Below the pieces are notes generated by a model. It had not been told where the DNA came from. It was given only the letters and a program-made list of their open reading frames with translations, and did no database searches. Made by a program: the position numbers and the translations under genes. From Chrysochromulina tobinii (Eukaryota > Haptophyta > Prymnesiales > Chrysochromulinaceae), in contig JWZX01002580.1 of NCBI GenBank assembly GCA_001275005.1, positions 1 to 19,371 of the forward strand: a stretch of DNA of 19,371 bases, in the 5' to 3' direction. Below, in pieces: positions 1 to 9,102 of this stretch. Position 1 is the stretch's first letter; every line of letters starts with the position of its first letter.

Positions 1-1033
1 GGGGGCGCACCTCGTTCGCAAGCAGGGCGTAGTAGACGACGCCGACACCCCACACGTCGGCAGCGGTCGTCCAGAGGGGCGGCGCCCCGGGCTGCGCCAC
101 CTCGGGCGCCGCGTACCCCTGCGTGCCGCGGAAGCCGTCGTCGCGCGCCGCGCCGTGGCAGCTGCCCTCGAGCAGGCAGCTGTGCCCGAAGTCGCACAGC
201 TTGATGCGTGGCGTGCCCGTGGCTGTGTAGCCGACGTCGCTCACAAGCACGTTCTCGAGCTTCACGTCGCGATGAAGGACGCCAGGACCCGTGTGCATAT
301 AGTGGAGCGCGGCCGCGAGCTGCTGCACGATCGCGGTCGCCGCGCGCTCCGAGAGCGCCCCGTGCCGCTGTAGCAGCTGCTGGCAGTCGCCGCCCGGTGC
401 GAGCGTCATCAGTAGAGCAAGCTCGTCCTCGCCATGGAAGAATCCGAGGCACTCGACCAAATTCGGATGGTGGCAGCGGCGCATGAGCTCCTGCGAGCGC
501 GCACGCACGTGAGCGGAGGCAGGGCGCGCAGCCAATCACGGAGGCGAGAGGCGGAGGACGAGAGGCGGAGGATGAGAGGCAGAGGTTGCGAGAGCCGGAG
601 TACGGGAGTGGCAGAACGGGCGGCAGCGTACGGCTTCCCGCGCGAAGGTGCGAACGACGCGCGGCCAGTGCACACGGCCCACATTCTTGGCGAGTTTGCA
701 GGCCGCCTCGCCACCGTGCGCGCCGAGGCCGCGCGCGACGTACACACGCGCTGAACATCCGTGGCCTAGCAGCCGGTTCAGCGTCCAGTGCTCGCCAAAG
801 CAGCCGGTGCCCCGGTCGCACTGGAGTGCCGCCGTAGCCGCGTGCGGTTGGTGGCAGTCCAGCGCGCCCGGCGGACTTCCGAGGTCCATTCGTCTGCACG
901 CCGCCGGCGATTCGCAGGAAGGTGTCAAGGAAGGACGACTTCCTTCAGATCCTTTTCCGGATCGATCGCGAAAAGTGATGAAAGACTTCATTACCGGGTA
1001 CATTGCCGTTGCGCCGTGCCCTTCGTGACACAA
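1..1033 (-). CDS. Ser/Thr protein kinase, two exons, C-terminus beyond the left edge
   Basis: Reading the minus strand, exon 1 (to 632) carries the glycine loop (LLGHGCSARVYVAR) and the ATP-binding lysine (AACKLAKN). It ends in TFAREA at a GTACGC donor. Exon 2 begins at 490 after a GCAG acceptor and reads ELMRRCHHPNLVECLGFF, so the alphaC glutamate region is rebuilt exactly and in frame (phase 0). Exon 2 then shows the catalytic loop HRDVKLENVL, CDFG, the activation-segment GTQGYAAPE, and DVWGVGVVYYALL of helix F. All catalytic residues of an active kinase are present. The order and spacing suggest a CAMK/SNF1-like kinase, but the subfamily is inference. The start is uncertain: Met at 1033 opens the frame, but the Met at 889 is nearer the domain and the stretch above it looks like leader sequence. 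The domain's end lies outside the window. Confidence 0.88.
491..631 (-). other. GT-AG intron of the kinase gene (141 bp)
   Basis: The donor is GTACGC (631 downwards) and the acceptor GCAG ends at 491. Removal joins codons 134 and 135 in frame and restores kinase homology. The intron holds 2.8 copies of a 14-bp unit at 547-585, which is pyrimidine-rich on the coding strand. Confidence 0.8.
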
Positions 1034-1696
1034 GCAAGCAAGCTAAGAAGTCGATACAACACAAGTACATGTACCTAAACAAGCGCAACCGAATACCCCT
1101 GAAGCCAACGTACATTTACTACGATCTACTACGTACAAACCTTCTCACGTCGGATTCTGCATTCTCACTCCCGACTCAGTCACGCTCACGCGTCCGGCGG
1201 TGCCGACCGGCGGTACGCACCGGCTCGTCGACGCTCCGCTCTCCGGGAGTGACTCTGCTGCCAATTGGACTCTGCTCTGTTTTTCTTCAATTCCGTGGTC
1301 TGACTCCGCTAGCGTAGTACATTGTATGGCCGATCCGCAATGGCAATATGATGGCCGTTCCATGCACCATGGGCCGTTCGCGTTCCCGCATCCCGGGATT
1401 CAAATTTGTAATTTCAATCCGGGCTATGCCATATTTAACTTGGCAAATTGACGATTGAGCATTGTCCCTAGCTTGTTCAGATAAAACTCACTCAAACATC
1501 TCGTTGCCATTAACACTCCACGCACACGCTTGTGTCCAACTCCCCTCGCGGTAAGGCATAGGTGGGGGCTTGGCATCGATGCACCGTCGCCACAGTGCTC
1601 GGGCGCAGCCCCCCCTCCTCGCCGCGCCCATCGACCTCACTTTCTCTCTCTCTCTCTTTCCTAAGGGACGGTGTCGAGTACGAGCGATTCTCCCGC
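1034..1696. other. Intergenic stretch, no gene seen
   Basis: This is AT-richer than its surroundings and lies between the 5' side of the kinase gene and the 3' end of PACRG. It includes a CAAG tetranucleotide run at 1031-1043 and a (CT)n pyrimidine run near 1641-1661, just past the PACRG stop. No frame reads like protein on either strand. Confidence 0.6.
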
Positions 1697-2632
1697 TCAG
1701 TTGAGCACGCACGACTCGTACGTGGGGATCATGTACTTGATGTTGATGAAGGCGTCCTCGCCGCCGTGGATTTCAAACATCTCGAGGGTCTCGACGATGA
1801 GGTCGCCGAGGGTCTTGCGCTTCTGCTGCCCGTAGTCGATGCCGTCGCCCAGGTTTTGGTTCTTGCTCTTGAACAGGTTGAAGATGGGCAGGATCTGGCG
1901 GTAGTACGGCACGAGCGCCTCGCCGATCATCTCGCCCGAGACGACCATCTGCTGCAGCACCTTGAGCACCGTGCAGATGACGGGCGCGTCGCGGGTGTTG
2001 AGCGCGGTCTTGATAGGGATGATGAGCTGCGGGATGACGGGCAGAATCTTTGAGCCGCCGTTCTCGAGCATGTCGTGCACGCCCTGCACTGCAAGGAAGC
2101 GGTACGGCTCCTCCTTCTCGCGCAGACCGTCGAAGAAGATGGGAAGATAGTGGTGGTAGTCGAGCTTCTCGATGTCGACCTTCCAGCCGATGCGGTTGTG
2201 CACGCCGCGGTGCTCGATCTGGATCGGCAGGTCGCCGCGCTCGTAGAAGCGCCGGAACTCCGTGTTGGGCGGGTTGGCGCGCACGTGGAAGGCGCCGCAA
2301 ATGGGCGGGCCCGCCGGAATCTCAAGCTTCTTGCCCACAGCGAGCGACGACGTCATGCCGCCGTTGCCGGTGTGCGAGAGCTGCAAAGTAGGCTCCATGA
2401 GCTGCGACGCCTTGTAGCAGTACTGGCCCGTCGACGTGTTGTACCCGGGCAGCAGCATCGATGGGTCGGCCATCTTGTGGCCGCCGGCGCGGCGGCTGGC
2501 GGGCACGGCCTGCGTAACATCGAAGCACGAGTTGGTCTCGGGGTGCTGGACGAACGCGTGCTTCGTCTTGCGCTCGATCTTCTGCGCGATCCAGTCGTCC
2601 TGGATGAGCGCCATTGCACAGGTAAGCGTCAT
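1697..2632 (-). CDS. PACRG: PACRG, parkin co-regulated gene protein, axonemal inner-junction protein
   Basis: The protein ends with the strongly conserved PACRG core: [86 protein letters not shown], and the family C-terminus [21 protein letters not shown], with FAP20, forms the inner junction that seals the B-tubule to the A-tubule of ciliary doublets. About 85 residues precede the core and do not match animal PACRG. The frame stays open to 3001, but that would run through the divergent promoter and into the neighbouring gene, and the stretch beyond about 2700 is AT-rich. I therefore place the start at Met 2632 (311 aa); Met 2614 and Met 2695 are alternatives. No intron is needed. It sits head to head with another predicted microtubule inner protein. 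Confidence 0.95.
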   Translation of the reverse strand: MTLTCAMALIQDDWIAQKIERKTKHAFVQHPETNSCFDVTQAVPASRRAGGHKMADPSMLLPGYNTSTGQYCYKASQLMEPTLQLSHTGNGGMTSSLAVGKKLEIPAGPPICGAFHVRANPPNTEFRRFYERGDLPIQIEHRGVHNRIGWKVDIEKLDYHHYLPIFFDGLREKEEPYRFLAVQGVHDMLENGGSKILPVIPQLIIPIKTALNTRDAPVICTVLKVLQQMVVSGEMIGEALVPYYRQILPIFNLFKSKNQNLGDGIDYGQQKRKTLGDLIVETLEMFEIHGGEDAFINIKYMIPTYESCVLN

Positions 2633-2695
2633 GGCTGCGTCTGGGCAACCGCACCGACCCTGCAGAAACGACACCCGTCTCGATTTGTTCACCAT

Positions 2696-2920
2696 TTGAA
2701 GACGTGAAAAGCAATTTTCGTCTTTTGACACGTGATCAACAGTTGCACGCGTTTGGGCTACAGACTCTTCGTGTATTGCACGCTTTGCTTTAAAAGGCCG
2801 TTTTCGTGTTAAATTCTGACGAACTCGTGTAACGACCATTTTTCGTGGCCTCCGCCCTGCGCTGGCGCTCGCCCGACCAGTCCAACTCGGTGGCATCTCG
2901 GTCGTCCTCTTCCACCGCCA
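2696..2920. promoter_or_regulatory. Shared divergent promoter of PACRG and the CIMIP2-like gene
   Basis: About 225 bp separate the two head-to-head starts (PACRG perhaps 63 bp further left). The left part is AT-rich (2700-2840) in a GC-rich locus. It contains an imperfect dyad at 2732-2748 (GTG..CAAC-A-GTTG.CAC). Co-regulation is inferred from geometry and shared function; no transcription start can be read from the sequence. Confidence 0.55.
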
Positions 2921-3802
2921 ATGGTCTACGGAAAACCCGGACATCTCGACGTGGGACGGGATCTCTCGCACGCCTGGTCCGCGAGCGCCGCCGAGCGGCA
3001 CGGCGATGTGCTCTCACCCTCGGAGCGGAATAGGCGACAGCATGAAGCTGTGCACGGCGGCGGTGTGCACGGCTCCGGCGTGTGGGTGACCGAGCGCGAG
3101 CTCAACGATTGGCACAACACCAACTCGATCAAGTACGCCGGCCCCTTCCACCCGGAGTTTTACGCGACGCCCGTGCCGATCTCGCACATCCACTGCGGCC
3201 TGCATGACGCCACCCTGGACTTCAAGACGGCGGTGCGCGGGATCGTGCCAGGGTACTCGGGACACGTTCCGCGCGCACGCGACATGTACGGCGAGCCCTC
3301 GAGCGGCGGTGTCACGCCCGAGCGCGGCTGGAAGCGTGCGCCCAAGGACTACCTCGGCCCAATGGGCTCTCGCGCGAATGACCACGGGCCAGAGGGGGCT
3401 GCGAGCCGGCCGCACGCGTACACGCGAGGGCACAACACGGTGTCGGACGAGATCAAGCCCGGCTACTCAGGCCACGTGCCCGTTGCGCGCGAAGCGCACG
3501 GAACCTCGTTTTACCGCGACTCGTTCACCCGGCCGGCGTCGGCGAGTGTCGAGGATGGCGCGCTCTCGGTGCGCACCACCTCGGGGCGGCGGTTCGTGGT
3601 AGCGTCGCCGCGGCTCGAGACGATGTACCGCACGCTCAGCGGCAACGCCACCGGCTGGAAGTCGGCGCGCGCGTACTCCGAGCAGCCGCGCCCTGGGCGT
3701 GAGGCTGGGTTGCGGGAGCGAGAGCGGATGTGTGGCCGGCAGCGCGCAGCACCGCGTGTGTGGGGCGGCAAGTCGATCACAGGCAACGCGGTGGAAGTCT
3801 AG
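2921..3802 (+). CDS. CIMIP2/FAM166-like (UPF0605, DUF2475) ciliary microtubule inner protein
   Basis: This is a 293-residue single-exon frame. Two copies of the family signature are visible: [15 protein letters not shown] at residues 110-124 and [15 protein letters not shown] at 180-194. UPF0605/FAM166 proteins of animals carry the same PGYTGH.P..(+)...G motif. They have been placed as microtubule inner proteins in ciliary doublets and renamed CIMIP2. The N-terminal part has YAGPFHPEF and [10 protein letters not shown], and the C-terminus is basic and disordered in character. There is no signal peptide or membrane segment. The divergent PACRG neighbour, also an axonemal lumen protein, supports the assignment. 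Met 2921 is taken as the first ATG after the AT-rich promoter. Family assignment rests on the repeated motif only. Confidence 0.8.
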   Translation: MVYGKPGHLDVGRDLSHAWSASAAERHGDVLSPSERNRRQHEAVHGGGVHGSGVWVTERELNDWHNTNSIKYAGPFHPEFYATPVPISHIHCGLHDATLDFKTAVRGIVPGYSGHVPRARDMYGEPSSGGVTPERGWKRAPKDYLGPMGSRANDHGPEGAASRPHAYTRGHNTVSDEIKPGYSGHVPVAREAHGTSFYRDSFTRPASASVEDGALSVRTTSGRRFVVASPRLETMYRTLSGNATGWKSARAYSEQPRPGREAGLRERERMCGRQRAAPRVWGGKSITGNAVEV

Positions 3803-4249
3803 TGCACGGCGCTCGCGTGCTCGGTACGGCGCTCGTGTGCCAAGTCGTGTGCTCGGGGGGCGGATCGCACCTGTGCCGAACTGCCGAAAACGCCTCCCGC
3901 TCTCGCAGCAACCTTGCTGCGCGCAGCTCGAGCTCCAGGCCTTAACTCCGCTGCCTCCAGGCCTCCTGCGCACCCGGCACGGCCCACAGATGTGCACAGC
4001 TGCTCAGAGGCGGCGCCGAGTGCACTGAATATACGCACATGTGCATGTGAGGGTGAGGGGCGACGCGCCCCCTACATGTCGCTTGTAGCGCCTTTCGGCA
4101 TCGCCATGAGAAAACTGCCCAAGCAAGCAAAAGCTTATAGTCGAAACACAAACTTTTCGGAAAAACTTGAGATACTGTGGAATTACCGCTGAGCAGCAGC
4201 GCAGCGCGCGCTGCGCGCGCGCGGCGCGCAATTCAATACTTTTCCCCGC
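3803..4249. other. Intergenic stretch with an 18-bp GC palindrome, no gene seen
   Basis: No frame reads like protein. It contains a CAAG run at 4120-4130 and a perfect 18-bp palindrome at 4199-4216 inside an alternating GC tract (to about 4230), about 35-50 bp before the next ATG. It probably holds the 3' end of the CIMIP2-like gene and the promoter of the next gene. Confidence 0.5.
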
Positions 4250-5341
4250 GTGTGGCGCCTTCCTGGGCGCGGTGCTCTCGGGCACAGAATGTCGACGCCC
4301 TCTCCCTCTCGGCAGCGCGGTGTGAGCCTATTCGCATACATTCTGTGGTTCCATCAGGCACGTCCAACGTTCGCCAAGTGGCCCGGATCGCAGGGTGATC
4401 AGGAGGATGTGCTGCAAGACCTCTTCTACGGACTCATCGGAACCGCCAATCGCTTTTGCGTTGAGTTTGGTGGCTGTCCAGGCGTGCCAGGCTCAAATAC
4501 TGTACGACTACGGTCCAACAACACCGTTCCGTTTCGCGTACTGCCGCAATATCGCGATATTCATACGCAATGGTCGGGCCTACTCCTCGAGGGCAGCCCC
4601 AAATGCCGTCCTAAGAAATTTGATCTACGACCTGGCACGCAATTCCATACGGCGTGGATTGGCAGCGACACGATCGTCGACCTCTTCGACAAGTACGGCG
4701 TGCCCACGGAGGTGGACTACGTAAGCATCGATTTGGACTCCGTCGATCTGTGGGTCCTACGTGCGCTGCTCACACCACCATCCAAGTACCGGCCGCGCGT
4801 CTTCACAATTGAGTACAACGGCAACTTTGGTTCCGACGATGCCCTCACCATGCCCGACCCGACGACGATGCCGGTAGCGCCCTTCAATCTGACGGACGAG
4901 CACATGGCGCACGCCGGAAAGCCGAATGCGTACCAGGCAGCGCTGTGCTACCAGGGAGCGACGGCGCGGGCCATCGAGCTCGTCGCGCAGGAGTTTGGGT
5001 ACGTGATCGTCAACAAGACGCTTGGGCTCGACCTCTTCCTCGTGCGCAAGGACCTGTGGCATCGGCGGGTTCCGAAGCTGGAGGAGCTGCACGTCAACAA
5101 GTGCATGAATGTACGACCCATGACGCCGGACATGGCGGTCAACCTGTTGGATTTCCAAACGTATCGTCGCCACGAGTCAGCGTCGCTATCGGAGCGGCTC
5201 TGTGAAGCTAATCGGGCCGCGGCTGCCAAGCTGAACCAGCTCGCGCGGACGGGGAGCTGTCGAGAACGGTGCTTCAAACACTTGCAGGAGCCGCTCCCAG
5301 AGTCACCAGCGTGTCGGCAGGTGCGGCTCGGTCGGAGCTGA
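4250..5341 (+). CDS. FkbM-like methyltransferase-fold protein
   Basis: This is a 363-residue frame. Residues 49-75 (QGDQEDVLQDLF then GTANRFCVEFGG) resemble the start of a SAM-dependent methyltransferase fold with its first glycine/acidic motif. WSGLLLEG (108-115) fits the second acidic strand, and DYVSIDLDSVDLWVLRAL (156-173) followed by PRVFTIEYNGNF (182-193) fits the FkbM-type core seen in many eukaryotic hypothetical proteins. Later ALDLFLVR-like text (LGLDLFLVRKDLW) fits the C-terminal strand of that family. About 20 residues between GSNT and WSGL (85-105) are longer than I would expect; this may be a lineage insert. The substrate is unknown. The start is uncertain: Met 4250 opens the frame, Met 4289 is next, and residues 1-48 show no homology I can name. 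Confidence 0.65.
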   Translation: MWRLPGRGALGHRMSTPSPSRQRGVSLFAYILWFHQARPTFAKWPGSQGDQEDVLQDLFYGLIGTANRFCVEFGGCPGVPGSNTVRLRSNNTVPFRVLPQYRDIHTQWSGLLLEGSPKCRPKKFDLRPGTQFHTAWIGSDTIVDLFDKYGVPTEVDYVSIDLDSVDLWVLRALLTPPSKYRPRVFTIEYNGNFGSDDALTMPDPTTMPVAPFNLTDEHMAHAGKPNAYQAALCYQGATARAIELVAQEFGYVIVNKTLGLDLFLVRKDLWHRRVPKLEELHVNKCMNVRPMTPDMAVNLLDFQTYRRHESASLSERLCEANRAAAAKLNQLARTGSCRERCFKHLQEPLPESPACRQVRLGRS

Positions 5342-5601
5342 TGCAGATCGCGGTGGGCTGTTCCCCACAGTGCCTCGGTGCGTAGTTGCGTTGCACTTGG
5401 ATTTGCAAGCGGTGGGGTGAGTGTCCCCTGGCGACCTCGTGCGTCGTGGTCGTGCTCGCGCCGGCAAAATTACAAGTGAAAGCTCTTCAAGCCAAGCAGA
5501 AGTGTACGGATTTTATTTGACGCAAAAGAACATCATCCCAACTGCAACTCTCGTGACGTGCTGAGTCGTGACTTCGTATGTCTCGATCCTATACGCACCT
5601 G
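5342..5601. other. Convergent 3' intergenic region
   Basis: It separates the stop codons of two converging genes. Nothing coding is visible. The 11-mer TACAAGTGAAA at about 5470-5480 recurs downstream of the propeller gene near 12067-12077. Confidence 0.5.
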
Positions 5602-7673
5602 TCACCTCGATACTATGGTGATCCGATCCGTGATCCGTCGACCCGCGCGGGTAGTACTCCGGGGGGGGCTGTATCCGGTGCGATTGTCGTTCCACTGCAA
5701 GTAGGAGGCCTCACCGAGCAGATGGGCTAGCTGCTCGTTGTGCTCCGCGTAAAAGGCTTGCAGCAGGATGCGCGTGGTCGCGAGCATGGGTTCGGCGCCG
5801 CCATTGTGCCGGTTGGCGTGCGGCTGCGCGAGCATGCGTCGCCAGAGCGCGCGGGGCGGCCGTGCGAGCGCGAGAAAGGCGAGCACCGCGCGCAGGTGAC
5901 GCGCGGGAGTTGCCTCGTAGTCCTCGAGCCGCAGCACGAGCAGCTGCTGTGGCGGGAAGGTGGAGAGCCATGCCTCGAGCGCGGGCGCGTACAGGCCCTT
6001 GATAAGCTGCTCCGTCTCGGCGTACAACAAGCGCGTGCACCGGCGCACAGTCGCTGCTTGCCGGCAGCGTCTGAAGCCGTCCACCTCAGCCGCCGCCATC
6101 GCTGCAAAGCCTCGCGCGCCGTGTGGCCCGTAACGCCGGTAGATGCGGTAGCGCTTGTCATAATAGAGGTAGGCAGAGTAGTAACGTGCAGCTGGCTCGC
6201 GCAGGATGGCAACCAATCGAAGCGCCGGCTGCAGCCACGCAAGCACCTGCGGTAGCAGCACGGGCGGCAACGGGTGACGCTCGCCGCGCACGCCCACGCC
6301 GGCATAGGTGAGGGTGTTTGAGCTGGCGTCGACGAAGATGGAGGTGGCGGATGCGGTGCCGTCTTGAAGCTTGGCGGCACCTCCCGTGAAGAGCGACACG
6401 TACCTGATGAGGGAGGCAATCGTAGGTCATCAGCACCTCCACCCACCCCCGTGAAGAGCGACACGTACCAGCTGAAGTCGTGGGAGCCCTCGTCCCAAAA
6501 GTGCGGTCCCTTGTTCGCGGAGGCGAGCACGCTCGGGTGGGCGGCGAGGCGCGCATAGAGGTCAGTCGTGCCACACTTGGAGACCCCGAGAATGTGTGCG
6601 TACGGCAGGCAGCATAAGGAACGATTGCAAAGCCAGCATGGATTGAGGTAGCGGTCGTCGAAGGCGCTCGGCAGCCCTCCCGCGTCCGCGAGCCGTGCCG
6701 CTGCGGCCCGTGCGTAGAAGGCCGACGCGTCGCGACTGGCGTGGTTGATGCTGGCGGTGGCGAGTGAGGCGACGGCCGCAGGGATCGTTTCGACGGTGCG
6801 CCCGTTCTCGCCGCGAGTGAGCATGTGCGACGCGGGCCGCGTCGGCATCCACAGCAGACCGAGCGAGCGCGGGTGGTGCGGGCGGCCAAGCGCCGCCAGT
6901 CCCAACGTCGACCGTGGAGAGGGCAGCGGGGGCGACGAGGGCGGCGGCAAGGGCAGCGGCCGATCGCACGCGAGCATGGAGCAGCACGGCGGGGGCGTGG
7001 CGGGCGTGAGGCCAAGCGGCGATTGCCACTCCCGCCCGGCTGCGCTCACCGCCGCCTCCATCCCCTCGCCTAGCATCCGCACCGCGTACGCTGCCACCGC
7101 CTTGCGCTGCTTCGCGGTGCGCACGCCTAGCGCCTCGGCAATGCCGCCGTCCTCGGTCGCGGGTACCGCCCGATCGCTCGGCGAGCGCGCGAGCACTCCT
7201 AGACATTGGGTCATTGATCGAGGGAACCCCTTGCCCAGAGCGCCGTCCGGCGCGTGGCAGCGATAGTCGAGCAGCCGAGACAGCTGAGACGGGGCACGCT
7301 GCCCTCCACGGCCCATCGGCAGCGTCGTCGTGCCGTCGCCAGTCCAATTGAGCGTCGATGGGACAAGGCGCAGCTCAGGCCAGTCGACCGCATGCCTAAC
7401 CGCGAGCGCAGAAGCAACCGAAGCGCCATCAGCCACGGCGGCCACCCAACGGAGCAGCTCGAGGACGGCGACGGAGGCGACCTGCGCACGGTCGAGATGC
7501 GACAGTGCGAGCCACACCGGTTCACCCACGGAGAAGAGCACGCGCGTAGCTAGCGGGTCGGACGGCGACGCCACGTAGTCAGACACGACGCGGGCGCACG
7601 CCGAAGGGGCCGATGTGGGCGGTGAGGGCGGTACGGCCATGCGCGGCGTAAAAAAGGAGCGGAAAAAGTGCAA
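5602..7673 (-). CDS. Carbohydrate sulfotransferase, CHST15 (GalNAc4S-6ST)-like, two exons
   Basis: Exon 1 (7673-6469) ends with the PAPS 5'-phosphosulfate loop HILGVSKCGTTDLYARL followed by HPSVLASANKGPHFWDEG, as in CHST15-type enzymes. Exon 2 (6403-5602) gives the 3'-phosphate-binding segment LRLVAILREPAARYYSAY. It continues with VLRLEDYEATPARHLRAV and a C-terminal FYAEHNEQLAHLLGE typical of the family. Splicing out 6404-6468 yields SWYVSLFTGGAAKLQDG and a 668-residue protein whose length is a whole number of codons. The enzyme would move sulfate from PAPS to a sugar hydroxyl, normally in the Golgi. The roughly 330 N-terminal residues are low-homology and I see no clear signal anchor. Met 7673 opens the frame; Met 7640 (MAVPPSPP) is equally possible. 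Confidence 0.85.
6404..6468 (-). other. 65-bp GT-AG intron bounded by a direct repeat
   Basis: The donor GTACGTGTCG (from 6468) sits after TTCAGCTG, and the acceptor CATCAG ends at 6404. A 22-bp direct repeat occupies 6383-6404 and 6448-6469, so the first bases of the intron and of exon 2 are identical. The 65-bp length equals the repeat offset. Being 65 bp, retention would shift the frame. Confidence 0.85.
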
Positions 7674-7767
7674 ACATAAAGCGAAGCTTTACCAGCTGCT
7701 ACATGTATGGCGGACGGCACGTTAGTGGCTTCTGTACACTGAGGACCTCGCCGCCTAAACCGAGATT
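7674..7767. promoter_or_regulatory. Short divergent promoter, sulfotransferase / SDR gene
   Basis: Only 94 bp lie between the two outermost starts (127 bp if the sulfotransferase starts at 7640). The left part is A-rich with a small AAAGC-GAA-GCTTT stem at about 7677-7689. The promoter role is inferred from geometry. Confidence 0.45.
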
Positions 7768-8622
7768 GTGAGCTCAACAATGCAACGTTTTCTCGTCCTC
7801 GCGGCGCTTGCGCCCGCAGCGTCGGCCTTGAAGGTGACCGTCCTGGGTGGCTCGGGCTTTGTGGGCAGCCGCGTGTGCAAGTCGCTCGTCGATGCTGGAG
7901 CCGAAGTGATCAGCGTCTCCTCAAGCGGTGCGGCACCGAGCAGGGAGGAGTGGACGAAAGCGGTAGACTGGCGCAAGAACAATCTGCTGCGCGGGCCTCG
8001 CGAGCAGCTGGTTGAGGCCATGGGCCAACCGGATGCCGTCGTCTCGGCCGTCGGCGTCATCGGCTTCGACGTGCAGGGCTCGCTGCTCGGCAACGGTGTC
8101 GCCAACGCTGAGGGCGCGAAGGCTGCCAAAGCAGCAGGGGCCGCGCGCTTCGTGTACGTGTCCGTGGCGTCGGACGTGACCAACGCCAAGGGCTGGCTGC
8201 CACTCTGGGGCATTGGGGGCTATTTTGACGGCAAGGCGCAGGCGGAGCAGGCTATCCTCGACGCCGGCTTCAAGGCGACCACCTTCGTCCGGCCAAGCTT
8301 CATATACGGCGGCGACTCCTTTGGGCTCTTCCCGCCGCGTGTGAACGCTGCCTATGGCTCCGCCGTCGAGGAGCTCCTCTCTGCGGGTCCTATCGTCGCG
8401 CTCGCCAACGCGCTGCCTGGCCTGCTCAAGGTCGCGCTGCGCCCGCCTGTGAGCGTGGACGCGGTCGCGGGCGCGGCGGCGGCGGCGGCTCTCGGGAAGC
8501 TCGACGCCAGTGTGCTCGATGGCACGCCCGCGATCAACGAGGCGGCCGGCCAGCCTAAGGCCACCGGCCTGAGCGACTTCATCAACGGCGTCAAGGACAA
8601 GTTGAGCAGCGCGACAGCGTAG
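7768..8622 (+). CDS. NAD(P)-binding atypical SDR protein with N-terminal signal
   Basis: This is a 284-residue single-exon frame. The Rossmann dinucleotide motif is GGSGFVG at residues 27-33, followed by SRVCKSLVDAGAEVISVS. RFVYVSVASDV (127-137) matches the beta-5 strand, Y152..K156 (YFDGK) matches the SDR Tyr-xxx-Lys pair, and TFVRPSFIYGG follows. This is the NmrA/complex I NDUFA9-like atypical SDR type; plastid-associated plant relatives exist. Residues 1-21 (MSSTMQRF then LVLAALAPAASA) look like a cleavable signal ending at Ala-Ser-Ala. In algae with secondary plastids this could be the first part of a bipartite plastid signal. Either the first Met (7768) or the Met at 7780 could start. 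The substrate is unknown. Confidence 0.85.
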   Translation: MSSTMQRFLVLAALAPAASALKVTVLGGSGFVGSRVCKSLVDAGAEVISVSSSGAAPSREEWTKAVDWRKNNLLRGPREQLVEAMGQPDAVVSAVGVIGFDVQGSLLGNGVANAEGAKAAKAAGAARFVYVSVASDVTNAKGWLPLWGIGGYFDGKAQAEQAILDAGFKATTFVRPSFIYGGDSFGLFPPRVNAAYGSAVEELLSAGPIVALANALPGLLKVALRPPVSVDAVAGAAAAAALGKLDASVLDGTPAINEAAGQPKATGLSDFINGVKDKLSSATA

Positions 8623-9102
8623 GAGGGAGGACGTGTAGAGGGCGCGAGTCTACCGGTGAGGAGTTTGCATGGGGTGCATGTTCGATGTTCTGTGGGGGTG
8701 CACGGTCGGTTCGGTCGCCCCCGATGCCCGACGGATCGCGAGATCGGGGCGATTAAAGTTAGGGCGATCTGCTTCGTCCATCCAACGGACTAGACCGCAT
8801 CCCGATCGCTGCGGACGGCGACGCTGGACCCTACTAAACACGGGCACCTGAGTGCCCATATCCGATATCGGTATTAAATAACCACCACGCCAACCCCGAA
8901 CCCGCGCACGGAAGAGTAAACTCCCTGGTGTAAAGCACTGCACAAGCAAGCAAGCGTGCTTGCTCGCACTGCACACTTCTACTTCCAAGCTCCAAGGGGC
9001 TGTGGAATGTTGGAGTGACCGCACTCTCGAGTTTGACGGATATCCCGAAAAAAGCGCATAAAAAATGCCCGCCCGCGAGCGCATCTCATTCCAAATCACT
9101 CC
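8623..9102. other. Intergenic stretch with small hairpins, no gene seen
   Basis: It contains GGGCAC-CTGA-GTGCCC at 8842-8857, a palindrome CCGATATCGG at 8862-8871 and an AT-rich TATTAAATA at 8872-8880 that could serve as a TATA-like element. A CAAG run at 8943-8955 abuts its inverted copy to about 8964. No frame looks coding, so any signal-peptide exon of the following propeller gene was not found here. Confidence 0.5.

Noticed and set aside
2075-2707. 210-codon open frame on the plus strand, antisense to PACRG
   Set aside because: It mirrors the conserved PACRG codons and is rich in Leu/Val/Arg as expected for an antisense shadow in GC-rich DNA.
2732-2748. Possible RFX X-box in the PACRG/CIMIP2 promoter
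   Set aside because: The dyad is CAAC...GTTG, the reverse arrangement of the X-box half-sites (GTTG...CAAC), so it does not match the ciliary RFX motif.
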